Shown: positions 52,966 through 63,030, counted from the first letter of the stretch. The stretch is DNA of 64,000 bases from Euborellia annulipes (GCA_023213315.1 JAKCPI010000460.1:62001-126000), one strand, 5' to 3'. Program-made: numbers and translations. Notes: generated by a model from the letters alone, not told the origin.

Positions 52966-55431
52966 CTATCCCTTTTGGAAGTTCTTTTTTCGGGAACAGT
53001 ATCTTGTATCTTCTTGTTTACTTTCACAATCCTCTTCAACAATAGGGACTGCGATTTGTGGCTTATTCAAAGAGGGTCTCAGGAAAGACGAGTTACGCCT
53101 CAAAATCTTATTGTTAGAGTCTCTAACATAATAAGACCTTGGTGTGTCGGCCTTAGAAACCACTTTTCCCGGTTCCCATGTTTTACCATTCTTTATTGTG
53201 ATGTTTTGATCTGTCCTGAGTTCCTCTCTTTCCTTAGCCGATCTATCATAGTATGACTTTGCCAAGAGCTGTTTGTTTTTTATAGCATTCCCTATTTCCT
53301 CGTTATTGTTTTCCCTAGGAATTAATAACGCTTTTGAAATTGGAAGTTTATTTTTGATTCGTCTATTGAACAATATTTGAGCCGGAGATAAACCAATACC
53401 TTCAATAGGCAAAGATCTATAATTTAATAAAGCCAATTCTAAATCCCCGTTTTTTCTCAGTATGTTTTTTGCAATTTTTACGCCACTTTCTGCTCTCCCA
53501 TTTGACTTGGGATAACGCGGACTGGAGGTTATGATTTTGAAACCCCAGCTTTTGGCAAAATCTTTACATTCATGAGAACTTAATGGTACATTGTCTCCGA
53601 TCAGAACCTGTGGTATTCCATGAGTTGAAAAAATAGCTTTAAATTTTGAGATAATTTCCGAAGAGGTTTTACTTTTTAATGGAATTATTTCTATCCACTT
53701 CGAAAAGTAATCACTAATTACGAGATAATCTTTACCTCCATAGGCACATATATCACTTGCTATTTTCGCGAATGGAATATTTGGGATATCATGAAATATC
53801 ATAGGCTCTTTTACAATTTCCGGTCTATATCTTTCGCATGTTTTACACTTAATTATAAAATTATAAATATCCTTATTTATTTCTGGCCAATAATATAACT
53901 CAATTGCTATTGCTTTCGTTTTATTAATGCCAAAATGTCCCCTATGGAGTTCTTTTACAATTTCTTCTCTTAACTCATTTGGAACAATAATTCTATTATT
54001 ATAAAATAATATTTGATCTTGCAAATACAATGAATTTTTTATATTTAAATATGGTTTCATACAATTAGGAATTTTGTCATTTTTCGGCCACCCTTCTAAA
54101 TAATATTTTTTCAATAATCTCATTTCGGTGTTCGTTTCCATTTTTTCATGAAATTTATTCTTTAATTCTTCTGACATTATTGCCTGCGATTCTACTGTAT
54201 GTACTATTTCTAACATAGATTGATCATCTTCTGTTTTATCTTTAAGATATGCTCTAGACAGAGTATCTGCAATATATAAAAATTTTCCTGGCATATACGT
54301 GATATCTAACTCATATTTAACTAATTTGATTTTTAATCTTTGTAAACGGGTAGATCCTATTTGGCCTATATTCTTTTTAGCTATTGATACTAAGGGTTTA
54401 TGATCTGTTATTACTTTTACTTTTCTACCATAGATAAAATTATGAAATTTTTTAGTTGCAAAAGTAATTGCTAGTAACTCCTTTTCTATCTGTGCATAAT
54501 TTGTTTCACACTCAGTCAATGCACGTGAAGCAAAATATACAGGTTTGTTATCCTGCAACAAACAGCAACCTAACCCACTTTGTGAAGCATCAGCTTGTAT
54601 AACAATTTCTTTATTTTCATCAAAACTAGCTAATAGAGGTTTAGATGATAAAATATTTTTTATTTTATTAAAATCATTAGTGTGTTTTTCCGTCCATATA
54701 AATTCATTTTTTTCCTTAAGTAGTTCTCTTATATTAGACGTTTTTTCTGATAAATTCGGAATAAAATTTCTGAAATAATTTACTAGCCCTAAAATTCTTT
54801 GCAATTCTTTTTTGTTTTTTGGATTTTCTAATTCTCTAACTGCCCTTATTCTATCTTCATCCGGGTTTATTCCCTCTTTGCTAAAACAATGACCTATAAA
54901 TTTAACCTTTTCTACTTTATACTGTATTTTGTTTCTATTAAATTTTATATTTAACTCTCTTGCTCTCTTTACCACTTTTTCTAAGATTTCGTCATGCTCC
55001 TTTTCAGTTTCTGCTGCTATTAGCAGGTCGTCAAAATAGACTATCACTCCCGGGATTTCCCCAAAATTATTTTGATTTTCTTTTTGAAAATACTCAGGAG
55101 CAATGTTTATTCCGAAGGGAAGTCTTAAAAATTTATAATAACCGAAAGGAGTACTGAATGTACAGAGATCACTTGAGTCTTTATCAAGAGGAACTTGATA
55201 AAAACCATCTTTTAAATCTAAGACAGTAAATATCTTTTTGTTAGATAGTTTAGCAAAAATTTCATTAGTGGTAGGTATTAACAATTGTTGCCTTTTTAGA
55301 CATTTATTCAAATCTTGTGGATCAAGACAAATTCTAAGGGTTTTATCTGGTTTTTCAACTATTACTAGGTTACTAACCCAATCTGAAGGTTTATCTACTT
55401 TCTCTATTATTTTATTTTTTTCTAAGCTAAT
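52966..55431 (-). CDS. Ty3/gypsy pol: reverse transcriptase, RNase H, integrase
   Basis: 821 codons in one frame continuous with gag-protease, separated from it only by a TGA at 55,432-55,434. In order: RT with LDLKDGFYQVPL and the catalytic box VYFDDLL (about 55,045); RNase H with IQADASQSG and ITDHKPL; integrase with the HHCC finger (LHRGHFG ... CKTCERY), the catalytic core starting ASDICAYGGKDY, then GDNVPLS in place of the common DNGPQF, and NGRAES carrying the glutamate. The frame ends shortly after integrase. All catalytic residues appear present, so apart from the upstream stop this polymerase looks intact. Confidence 0.96.
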   Translation of the reverse strand: MSLEKNKIIEKVDKPSDWVSNLVIVEKPDKTLRICLDPQDLNKCLKRQQLLIPTTNEIFAKLSNKKIFTVLDLKDGFYQVPLDKDSSDLCTFSTPFGYYKFLRLPFGINIAPEYFQKENQNNFGEIPGVIVYFDDLLIAAETEKEHDEILEKVVKRARELNIKFNRNKIQYKVEKVKFIGHCFSKEGINPDEDRIRAVRELENPKNKKELQRILGLVNYFRNFIPNLSEKTSNIRELLKEKNEFIWTEKHTNDFNKIKNILSSKPLLASFDENKEIVIQADASQSGLGCCLLQDNKPVYFASRALTECETNYAQIEKELLAITFATKKFHNFIYGRKVKVITDHKPLVSIAKKNIGQIGSTRLQRLKIKLVKYELDITYMPGKFLYIADTLSRAYLKDKTEDDQSMLEIVHTVESQAIMSEELKNKFHEKMETNTEMRLLKKYYLEGWPKNDKIPNCMKPYLNIKNSLYLQDQILFYNNRIIVPNELREEIVKELHRGHFGINKTKAIAIELYYWPEINKDIYNFIIKCKTCERYRPEIVKEPMIFHDIPNIPFAKIASDICAYGGKDYLVISDYFSKWIEIIPLKSKTSSEIISKFKAIFSTHGIPQVLIGDNVPLSSHECKDFAKSWGFKIITSSPRYPKSNGRAESGVKIAKNILRKNGDLELALLNYRSLPIEGIGLSPAQILFNRRIKNKLPISKALLIPRENNNEEIGNAIKNKQLLAKSYYDRSAKEREELRTDQNITIKNGKTWEPGKVVSKADTPRSYYVRDSNNKILRRNSSFLRPSLNKPQIAVPIVEEDCESKQEDTRYCSRKKNFQKG

Positions 55432-56754
55432 TCATTTCTTTTTTAATTTATCTTTAATTGCTAATGGGACTCTTCTGGGTGGTTTCATACTAGGAGTTGC
55501 ATTATCTTTTAGTTCTATCTTTAATGTTTTACTAAACTTTCCCACTCCTTCAAATAAATCATTATTCTTTTTAACAAAATTTTCTAGTTTACTATTTTGA
55601 TTATCTTCTACTACTTCAACTCTTTTTATTAAATCTAGTTCACTACAAGCCTCTAAACTTAAAAGTGGTCTTGCTTTGAACCCAACAACCATAAACTCTA
55701 GAATTTTAGTTTTATTTTTGCAATTACATTCTAAATTAATAGTTCCTAGCGGTTTAACTTTATTTCCACCATATGCTTCTAGAATTATTTGTGTTGTTTT
55801 TATATCACTTTTTTGGTATCCTATCTTTTGTAGGGTTCCAATAGAAATTACATTTACTTGGGCACCTGTATCTAGTTTAAAATTTACAATTTTTCCCTTT
55901 ATGTTTATTTGTTCTAACCATGATTTACTAACCTCGTTTATTTGGCACTTAACGTTTATTGAGTCCACTATGTAATCAGAGTCTTCCTCATTTTCTTGTA
56001 GTTCCTTAACTTCTTTTACATAGCATGCTTTGGAAAAATGATTGAATTTTCCACACTTACTGCACTTCTTCCCGTATGCTGGACATGCTCGGGGCTTATG
56101 TTTTTTCTTGCACCTTCTGCAGTAGAAAACATGGTTGTGGTCTTCTTTTTTCTTTTCTTCTTGTTTCTTTTCTTCATTGGACTTTTTATTTCGGGACTTT
56201 TTAACTTCTGCTATTTCTTTTTCTTGTAATTTTAAAACTTGTTGTTTAGTTATTTCGTTGTTCCTGGCCATTTCAACTGCTTTTTTTAATTTTAAATCAG
56301 TTATATTAAGCATCTTCTCTTGTAAGTTTTTATCTTGGACCCCCAGGACAATGCGATCCCTTACCATGTTGTCTTCTTCGTCTCCAAATTGACAAGATTT
56401 GACTAAGTTTTTTAAATCTTGTACAAAATGATCTATTGTTTCTCCTTCATTTTGATCTCTTTTGTAAAAGACAAATCTTTCGTATATAACATTCACTTTC
56501 GGACACATGTACTTTTCGAATTCTTCTATAACTTTCTTATAATTTTTTGTATCAGTTTCTACCATCTTGAAATTGTTAAATATTTCAATTCCTTCAGGTC
56601 CTATTATATTTAGTAGAATTGCCACTTTTACTTCATCTGGTTTTGCATTTTTTCCTGTCGCCACCATGTAAATTTCAAACTCTTGTTTAAATTTACTCCA
56701 ATTTTTTAAAACATTGCCTTCCATTTTCAATGATTCCGGCAGTTTGGCGTCCAT
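55432..56754 (-). CDS. Ty3/gypsy gag-protease
   Basis: 440 codons starting MDAKLPESLKMEGN. Residues about 1-200 are the capsid region. CRRCKKKHKPRAC and CSKCGKFNHFSKAC (about 214-248) are two zinc knuckles, the first slightly shortened (CX2CX3HX4C). LDTGAQVNV (about 295) is the aspartic protease active site. The frame then enters the RT N-terminus and stops at TGA (55,432-55,434), in frame with pol. The position, within RT rather than at a gag/pol border, argues for a chance nonsense mutation rather than programmed readthrough. Confidence 0.95.
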   Translation of the reverse strand: MDAKLPESLKMEGNVLKNWSKFKQEFEIYMVATGKNAKPDEVKVAILLNIIGPEGIEIFNNFKMVETDTKNYKKVIEEFEKYMCPKVNVIYERFVFYKRDQNEGETIDHFVQDLKNLVKSCQFGDEEDNMVRDRIVLGVQDKNLQEKMLNITDLKLKKAVEMARNNEITKQQVLKLQEKEIAEVKKSRNKKSNEEKKQEEKKKEDHNHVFYCRRCKKKHKPRACPAYGKKCSKCGKFNHFSKACYVKEVKELQENEEDSDYIVDSINVKCQINEVSKSWLEQINIKGKIVNFKLDTGAQVNVISIGTLQKIGYQKSDIKTTQIILEAYGGNKVKPLGTINLECNCKNKTKILEFMVVGFKARPLLSLEACSELDLIKRVEVVEDNQNSKLENFVKKNNDLFEGVGKFSKTLKIELKDNATPSMKPPRRVPLAIKDKLKKK

Positions 56755-56849
56755 TTTCTTTTTTTCTTTTTCGTCTATTTTCTTGTTTCTTTTCGGAATT
56801 ATTCCTTTTCTTTTTTTTTTTTTTTTTTTTTTCAGTTTAATTGTTTTTT

Positions 56850-56864
56850 ACATCGACTGCGCCA
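56850..56864 (-). promoter_or_regulatory. Primer-binding site, tRNA-Ser-like
   Basis: TGGCGCAGTCGATGT follows the 5' LTR directly on the minus strand. TGGCGCAGTC is the start of primer sites assigned to tRNA-Ser in several insect gypsy-like elements. Confidence 0.75.
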
Positions 56865-57036
56865 TGTTATGTTATTGTTAAATAAAAGAAACTTTATTTT
56901 AATAAACGTGTTTTATTAATAACTAAACAAATTTTATAATTATAAGCGACAAGACTTGCAACGGTTCTCTATATGATATCAACTGTTTTTCATATGTTGC
57001 TATGTTCTCTCTTATGAGAGTGTTGCCAACGTAACA
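56865..57036 (-). repeat. 5' LTR of the Ty3/gypsy element
   Basis: 172 bp, identical to the copy at 52,714-52,885. It supplies the promoter for the minus-strand genomic transcript. Confidence 0.95.
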
Positions 57037-57041
57037 CTTTT

Positions 57042-57282
57042 CAGATCTGATTTGCGCACTGATTTATTATTTCATGAAATATATAATTAAAAAAATGGTT
57101 TGAGCTCACTACTTTGGTGCCACAAAGGGGTTGTATGTAGATGAGTTCCGTGGTGGGGTGAGACATCAATCTGCGACGTCGTTTCCTCGCTGGAGATAAT
57201 AGATCCTCTTCAATTCGTTATTGTAGGTCGAAAAGTTTTCATTAACGATATTAGTTGATCAGCTGTCTGCTTATGATATCGT

Positions 57283-57319
<37 letters not shown>

Positions 57320-57721
57320 TAGTACGCCAGGAGTCCCTCTCTTTACGTGGATCTGCGTGTGTGTAAGTGAGTGGCTCTTGAACCTGCCTGTGTGTAATGT
57401 GGCTTTCGGCTGCTTGTGTGTGAGTCCAGACAGTCCTGCCCGTTGAGCTTTGGGCCATCGTTCGAGGTCGCTTCCCACTCTTTGGCCCTTGATAAGGCTT
57501 GGAGCGCTATCTTTTACACCGAGTGTATATTACAAGAACGATCATGCAAGCAAATTTAAAAATAATAAAAAAAATAAAGATGACTAAAGAAATTTTGAAT
57601 ATATATATAAGCAGCCAATTTAGAATAAAATTTAAATCGAAAATAAAAAAAATAATGAGAATTTTGACAAATAGTAAATTTTGTATACAGCATCCATATG
57701 AATAATAATGATAATTAATGA
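57042..57721. other. Unassigned sequence with a (GA)n microsatellite
   Basis: (GA)n at 57,284-57,316. The block 57,320-57,500 is compositionally balanced but shows no recognisable domain. Confidence 0.45.
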
Positions 57722-57858
57722 TATAATGAATATATCATTACAAAGTTTTATACATTTTATACGTTTAATACATTTTATACGTTTTATATAAGTTTTATCC
57801 GCAATTTTTGTATAAAACTGCAAAATCGTGTATAAAACCCAACTCTGCTGAGCTGTCA
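57722..57858 (-). repeat. Partial CAGAGTTGG MITE
   Basis: TTTTATACATTTTATACG words and the end CCCAACTCTG followed by CTGAGCTG match the inverse of 50,513-50,600. Confidence 0.7.
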
Positions 57859-58296
57859 CCCGCCGTCAAATTTTGCAAACTTTTGTGTGGTCTATCATGG
57901 TTCACCTCTTTGACCCGCACGCTAAAGACCCAAGGCAGTTGTCTCCAGAATTCAATTCGTTTCATAGATAATAAAATAAAACCTTCCTTAGATAAAAATC
58001 TAAATTCGTTGTTTCAGGGTTTTTTGAAATTCGGTCCCTAAGTACCCCAATTCACCATTTTTTTGAAAAATTCGGATTTTCCAACTTTTTAATGAAATGA
58101 GATATCAATATGTTTTGTACGCTAAAAGTCCTCCTCCCCTAAATGAATCCCCCCCCCCTCCCACTCCAAAAGCCCCCCTCTCATAAAAGTAATTTTTGAG
58201 TTGTTTTTGAAATTCGGCCGCTAAGTACCCCAATTCACCATTTTTTTGAAAAATGTATTTTTTTTCCCCTACACTTTTCTTCCACTCTCTATCTTA
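57859..58296. other. Unassigned sequence with a short direct repeat
   Basis: A block starting TTTTTTGAAATTCGG and ending AATTCACCATTTTTTTG (about 50 bp) occurs at 58,019 and 58,203. C-runs lie at 58,148 and 58,174. No gene. Confidence 0.5.
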
Positions 58297-58304
58297 TCTA
58301 TTTA

Positions 58305-60115
58305 CAGGGAGGTAGGGAGGGACATTGAGCTGAGAAGCGAGTCGACCGCCTACGTCACGGCTACGTCACGTCCGCCATCTTGGATTGGGCAAAACATTGA
58401 AATATCCATTGAACCCAATATAAAATTATATATAGTTTAATAAAGATTTTCAATATTATACTGCCCCCTAAATAAATAAATGAATAAACGGACTATTTAA
58501 AATTATAGTTTCTTTATTTTTTTAGGTTTTTAGTTCACAAAAAAATTAAAATCAGAAAAAAAGTAAATATTTTTAAGAGCGAAAAAATTTCCTAATTAAG
58601 TGATATAAGCTATTTGAGATGTTTTTTTACTTATAAAAATTGAATAATAATCTCTCAAAAATAGAAAGTTTAAATAAATTTCAAATAATAATTGATATTA
58701 TACGGTGTCATTTATCATTGCCAAGGAGTTAAGGTGCGCGTTTCGAGATGCTGAGTTTGAAAGGTTGCGGCCACAATTTTGAAGCTATCGAACTCAAATT
58801 TTTTTTTTAATTAAAGCTTTTTAAAATATCTACAACTTTTAGAAGCTCTTTTTTATGATTTTCAAGATTCAAGATTTTTTTTAGATTAAGCACATTAAAT
58901 AAAAGCTGAATATGGGAAATTGAAATATTCAGCAATAAGTTGGATAATAAACTGTTCAAATTTTATAAAATTTAGACAGTAACTTAATGACCATATCATT
59001 GGCCTTGGAAAAAATAAATATATTAAATAGAGTCAGACCAAAACAAGATTTTCAGCCGAAACCGAAACTTGTATTTCATATACAAAAATTGGCCGAAACT
59101 TTGGTCGGTTCCTAATATTAAATATATATATTTTCATCTAAATTTGTATTGTATCATACGATGAAGGGAACAAACGTCCTCGAAGTTTCTGTAATTAAAT
59201 AAATTAATAAAATTTCTATTCCAGGAGAAGTAGAAGACAGTCGTTTAATTGCTTTTAAAATTTCTATATATTTTTTCTTTAATAATTCCTCACACTTATC
59301 AGCAAACCTACATACCGCCAGAAATGTTTGGGATAATGGGAAAAAATAGATCGTCAATTAAAAATCTTATAAAAATGTTTTTTAATTTGCTTTTATTTTA
59401 CACAAGAAAAAATTGTCTTAATTCTTCTTAATGAAAAGAATGGAATTTCAAAATTTTTTTCTGTCTTCCCATGTGAGAATTTATTTAACAAAGTTACCCA
59501 AAAATAAGTTTAGCACATATTAGGCCTATTATGTAATTCCCATATAATGTATCACTTCATGTATAATCATCACTTACGAGTGAAAAGTTATCTTCTTTGT
59601 AGTCTCTTCTAATTTTTGCCTTTTGCTTTTGTATTGTGGATCGGTACTGTTTTTTTGGAACAAACATAAGCCGAGAAATTAACCATGATTCTTCCTTTAA
59701 AAAAAAAATCCTTTATATGAGAAAAAATCAATAGAAATAAATAAATAATGTTAAAAAACTACCTATTTGATAGTAAAAAAAAAAAAAAAAAAATAGAAAA
59801 ATAAAAGTTTTAACCTCAAAAAGAGTTGTCAATAAATTTAAAAATATATTAATTATTTAACTTCGATATAAGATAAATAAGGGCAAAATAATCATAAAAA
59901 CATACCTTATATATTATATGATAAATAGTTGATATTATTAATTATTTATTCAATAGTTATTCGCTTGTTATTTTGTTACTTTTTACACAGACTCTAATGC
60001 AAGGTTCTAATGTTTTGCCCAATCCAAGATGGCCGATAAGCTTCTTCACCCTCCCACTTCGGTCGACACTTACCTCGCCTATGTTCGCAGCTTATAGTCC
60101 CTCCCTACCTCCCTG
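58305..60115. mobile_element. hAT-like element 1, CAGGGAGGTAGGGAGGGAC ends, TSD TCTATTTA
   Basis: The ends are inverted over 19 bp and TCTATTTA is duplicated exactly (58,297-58,304 and 60,116-60,123). Subterminal TACGTCACG repeats lie near the left end. No transposase frame. A 77-bp MITE is nested at 59,038-59,114. Over most of its length it is collinear with element 2. Confidence 0.9.
59038..59114. mobile_element. 77-bp miniature of the TAGGAACCGACCGAA MITE
   Basis: It starts TAGAGTCAGACC and ends GGTCGGTTCCTA, with ATATTAAA duplicated exactly (59,030-59,037 and 59,115-59,122). Only the two subterminal regions of the 322-343-bp family remain. Confidence 0.85.
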
Positions 60116-60476
60116 TCTATTTATATCAGGGAGGTAGGGAGGGACATTGAGCTGAGAAAATTGTCGAAAGCCTACGTCACGGATACGTCACGTCCGCCAT
60201 CTTGTCTTGACCGCAATATTGAATTATCCATTGAGTCTAATAGAAAATTATATAGAGTTATAATAAAGATTTTCAATATTATACTGCCCCCTAAATAAAT
60301 AAACGAATAAATAGAGTATTTAAAATTATAGTTTTCGAATTTTTTTAGGTTTTTAGTTCTCAAAAAAATTAAAAATCGAAAAAAAGTAAATATTCATAAG
60401 AGCGCAAAAATTTCATAATTAAGTGATATAAACTATTGGAGATGTTTTTTTTTCTTATAAAAATTAAATAATAAGC

Positions 60477-60749
60477 CAAGGGCGGATCCAGAGGAGTTTC
60501 TCAGGGGGGGGGCGATAATCTGGTGTGACTGGTCGCACATCACACAATTTATTCTTAATTTCGGTAATTTAAAGGTGCATTCTGTACTTGTTTACCAGAA
60601 TATAAATACAAATCAAATTTTTAAGTATTAATTTTTAAAATTAATTATATATAATTAATTAATAAAAATATAAAATATTTTTCTCAAATCTCGGGGCGAG
60701 GGGGGGGTAAATACCCCCTTAACGTCCCTCCCCCTTGTATCCGCTCTTG
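60477..60749. mobile_element. 273-bp hAT MITE, CAAGGGCGGATCCA family, TSD TAATAAGC
   Basis: CAAGGGCGGATCCAGAG and TTGTATCCGCTCTTG are the ends; TAATAAGC is duplicated exactly (60,469-60,476 and 60,750-60,757). Same family as 43,951-44,211. Confidence 0.93.
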
Positions 60750-61095
60750 TAATAAGCTCTCTAAAATAGCAAGTTTAAATAAATTACATATAATATATAT
60801 TATATGAGGTCATTTATCATTGCTAAGGAGTTAAATTGAATAGGAGAAATTGAAATTTTCAGCAATAAGGCGCTCAAGTTGGATAATAGACTGTTCAATT
60901 CAAATTCTATAAAATTTAGACAGTAACTTAATGACGATATCATTGGCCTTGGTAAATTAAATATATATTTTTTTATCTGAATTTGTATTGTATTAGACTG
61001 ATGAAGATAACTAACGCCCTCGAAGTTTCTGTAATTAAATAAATTAAGATTTGATAGGGCAGATTCAGCCAAATAAAAAGCTTTTATATGCTTCT

Positions 61096-61150
61096 CGACT
61101 CGGGAGACGTTTCGAGATATTTTTAATGTCTCATCATCAGTCCGTATCGA
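61096..61150 (-). ncRNA. Hammerhead-like motif, left arm
   Basis: On the minus strand: GGA, CTGATGA (61,140-61,134), GAGA/TCTC stem II, GAAA, C, GTC, then TCC closing a short stem I. Confidence 0.55.
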
Positions 61151-61206
61151 AAAATAGCATAAAGGTACATATGCTGTATACTAATGACTACCTTTATGAT
61201 ATTTTT

Positions 61207-61260
61207 CGATCCGGACTGACGATGAGACATTAAAAATATCTCGAAACGTCTCCGGAGTCG
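61207..61260 (+). ncRNA. Hammerhead-like motif, right arm
   Basis: CCGGA (61,211-61,215) pairs with TCCGG (61,251-61,255) as stem I, extended outward by CGA/TCG. CTGACGA (61,216-61,222), GAGA/TCTC stem II, GAAA (61,243-61,246) and the cleavage triplet GTC (61,248-61,250) follow in order. One extra T lies before stem II. Confidence 0.6.
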
Positions 61261-62321
61261 AGAAGCATATAAAGGCTTTTTATTTGGCTGAACCTGCCCT
61301 ATCAAAATCTAATACATTCACAGCCACCAAATCTCATTTAAATAAATTAAAAAAACTTATATTCCAGCAGAAGACAATTGTTTAAAATTTCTATATATAT
61401 TTTTTTTAATAATAAACAATACATATTCCTCACATTGAAAAGTAAACTTACATACCGCCAGAAATGTTTGGAATAATGGGAAAAGATAGTCAATTAAAAA
61501 TCTTATAAAAATGTTTATTAATTCGCTTTTATTTTACATAAGAAGAAGGAATTGTCTCAATGCTTCTTAATAAGAAAATTCAATTTCAAAATGTTCAGTG
61601 GCTCTAAAAATGACAATCAAATGTTTTTTGGATCTCCTAAAAAATAAACAAAAATGGAGTTAGGCACTTTGCTAATTAGAACCTTGATATAATGTATACT
61701 TACGAGTGAAAAGTTATTTTTCTTGAAATCTCCTCTATTTTTTGCATTTTACTTTTGCCTGGTTCATCGCTACGATTGGAACAAACATATGTCGAACAAT
61801 TTGCTTCCTTTTGAAAAAAAAACCTTTATATGAGATAAAAATAAATAGAAATAAATAAATAATGTTAAAAAACTACTTATTTGGTAGTAAAAAAATAGAA
61901 AAATATAAGTTTTAACCTCAAAGGGAGTTGTCAATAAATTTTAAAATAATGATAAAAATATTAATTATTTAACTTCGATATAAGATGAATAAGGGCAAAA
62001 TAATCATAAAAACATACCTTGTATATTATATGATAAATAGTTGATACTATTAATTATTTTTTCATTAATTATTCGCTTGTTAATTCTTATACTTTTTACA
62101 CAGGTTCCAATGGACAGGTCTAATGTTGAGGTCAAGACAAGATGGCCGACAAGCTTCCTCACCCTCCCACTTCAGTTTACGATTACCTCGCCTATGTTCG
62201 CAGCTTATTGTCCCTCCCTACCTCCCTGATTTATATATAGAGAGAAGGTTCTTTTATTTTTAGAAAAAAAATTCAAAACAACTAGGGAATTCTCGGCTTC
62301 GGTTCGGTTCAAAACCATCCA

Positions 62322-62390
62322 GTTAGAAGCTATTCGGTAGCCCTTCGGCCCCGAAAATTTATTTTTAAGGGCTACCGAATAGCTTCTAAC
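62322..62390. repeat. Perfect 24-bp hairpin
   Basis: GTTAGAAGCTATTCGGTAGC plus CCTT (62,322-62,345) is inverted exactly at 62,367-62,390, with a 21-base loop. CAGTGGCGCAACCAGG follows directly, the start of another G-rich MITE whose far end was not found. Confidence 0.8.
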
Positions 62391-62429
62391 CAGTGGCGCA
62401 ACCAGGATTTGCTCCTGGGGTGGGGTTTG

Positions 62430-62535
62430 ACTAGACGCGCAGCCCCTCTTTGGCGGGCGAAGGGCCTAGATGGGGGTCTTCGCCCCCTGTCATCCCCCCC
62501 AATGGCTCGGGCCCGCCGACATCGGACCTTCGCCT
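62430..62535. repeat. GC-rich repeat with TCTTCGCCCCC hairpin
   Basis: It resembles 19,209-19,345 and 34,240-34,400, including GGCTCGGGCCCGCC and GACCTTCGCC. Confidence 0.55.
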
Positions 62536-62604
62536 TTTTTCTTTATTTGCCCTTTTAGCCTTATCCATAGGGTTAAGAAAATTATTACAAAAATGAGGAA
62601 TATA

Positions 62605-62790
62605 AAAATAAAAATCTGATGTGACTGACGCACAGCACACAACTTTCTCTTACCTTCGGTAATCGAAAGTTGTGTTCTGTGCTTGTCACACCAGATTTTT
62701 TGTGTCGACATATATTTAGTTCCCGACAGTACGGAACATTTGAATTCAGATGTAAAATTTATAAGTATGGGAAAATATTTACACTGAAAA
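62605..62790 (-). repeat. Hairpin-ended repeat, partial copy (hairpin plus flank)
   Basis: Hairpin at 62,613-62,700 with a CTTCGG turn, then CGACATATATTTAGTTCCCG to TAAGTATGGGAAAATATTTA as in copy D, truncated there. Confidence 0.75.
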
Positions 62791-63030
62791 AAAACCGACC
62801 TTGTAAAATTAAAGTGAAATCAAATCCCTTTAAAAATTTTCTACAAACCTTCCCATAAAATTAACAAAGTTTCCTTTTATTTTTACAAGAAATCGCCTCA
62901 AGTTCTATATGACAAACTCATACCATAAAAATGAAAAAATTTCCTTTTATTTTTACAGGAAATTTCATCGAGTTCTAATTCAAAAAGAAATCCTGTAAAA
63001 TTGACAAGGTTTCCTTTAATTTTGACAGTA
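62791..63030. repeat. Loose tandem repeat of TTTCCTTTTATTTTTACA
   Basis: The word TTTCCTTTTATTTTTACA (or a close variant) with a following GAAATC/GAAATT recurs at 62,869, 62,940 and 63,009, about 70 bp apart. Confidence 0.55.

Larger units (their letters stand above)
52714..57036 (-). mobile_element. Ty3/gypsy LTR retrotransposon, very recent insertion
   Basis: Two 172-bp LTRs (52,714-52,885 and 56,865-57,036) appear identical base for base. They begin TGTTA, end TAACA and are flanked by CTTTT on both sides (52,709-52,713 and 57,037-57,041). Read on the minus strand the order is LTR, primer-binding site, gag-protease, RT-RNase H-integrase, polypurine tract, LTR. There is no envelope-like frame. 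The tRNA-Ser-like primer site and integrase wording suggest the Mag-like group; this is inference. Confidence 0.97.
61048..61337. mobile_element. Palindromic Penelope-like insertion with 13-bp TSD
   Basis: TTAAATAAATTAA is duplicated exactly (61,035-61,047 and 61,338-61,350). Element 1 shows the empty site. The unit holds two inverted arms (GATAGGGCAG...CTGCCCTATC), each with a hammerhead-like motif, and the tail CACAGCCACCAAATCTC. No protein-coding part remains. Confidence 0.72.
60127..62228. mobile_element. hAT-like element 2, same family, TSD ATTTATAT
   Basis: Same ends as element 1; ATTTATAT is duplicated exactly (60,119-60,126 and 62,229-62,236). The left duplication overlaps the right duplication of element 1, so it inserted there afterwards. 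It carries a MITE (60,477-60,749) and a Penelope-like insertion (61,048-61,337) that element 1 lacks. Confidence 0.9.
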
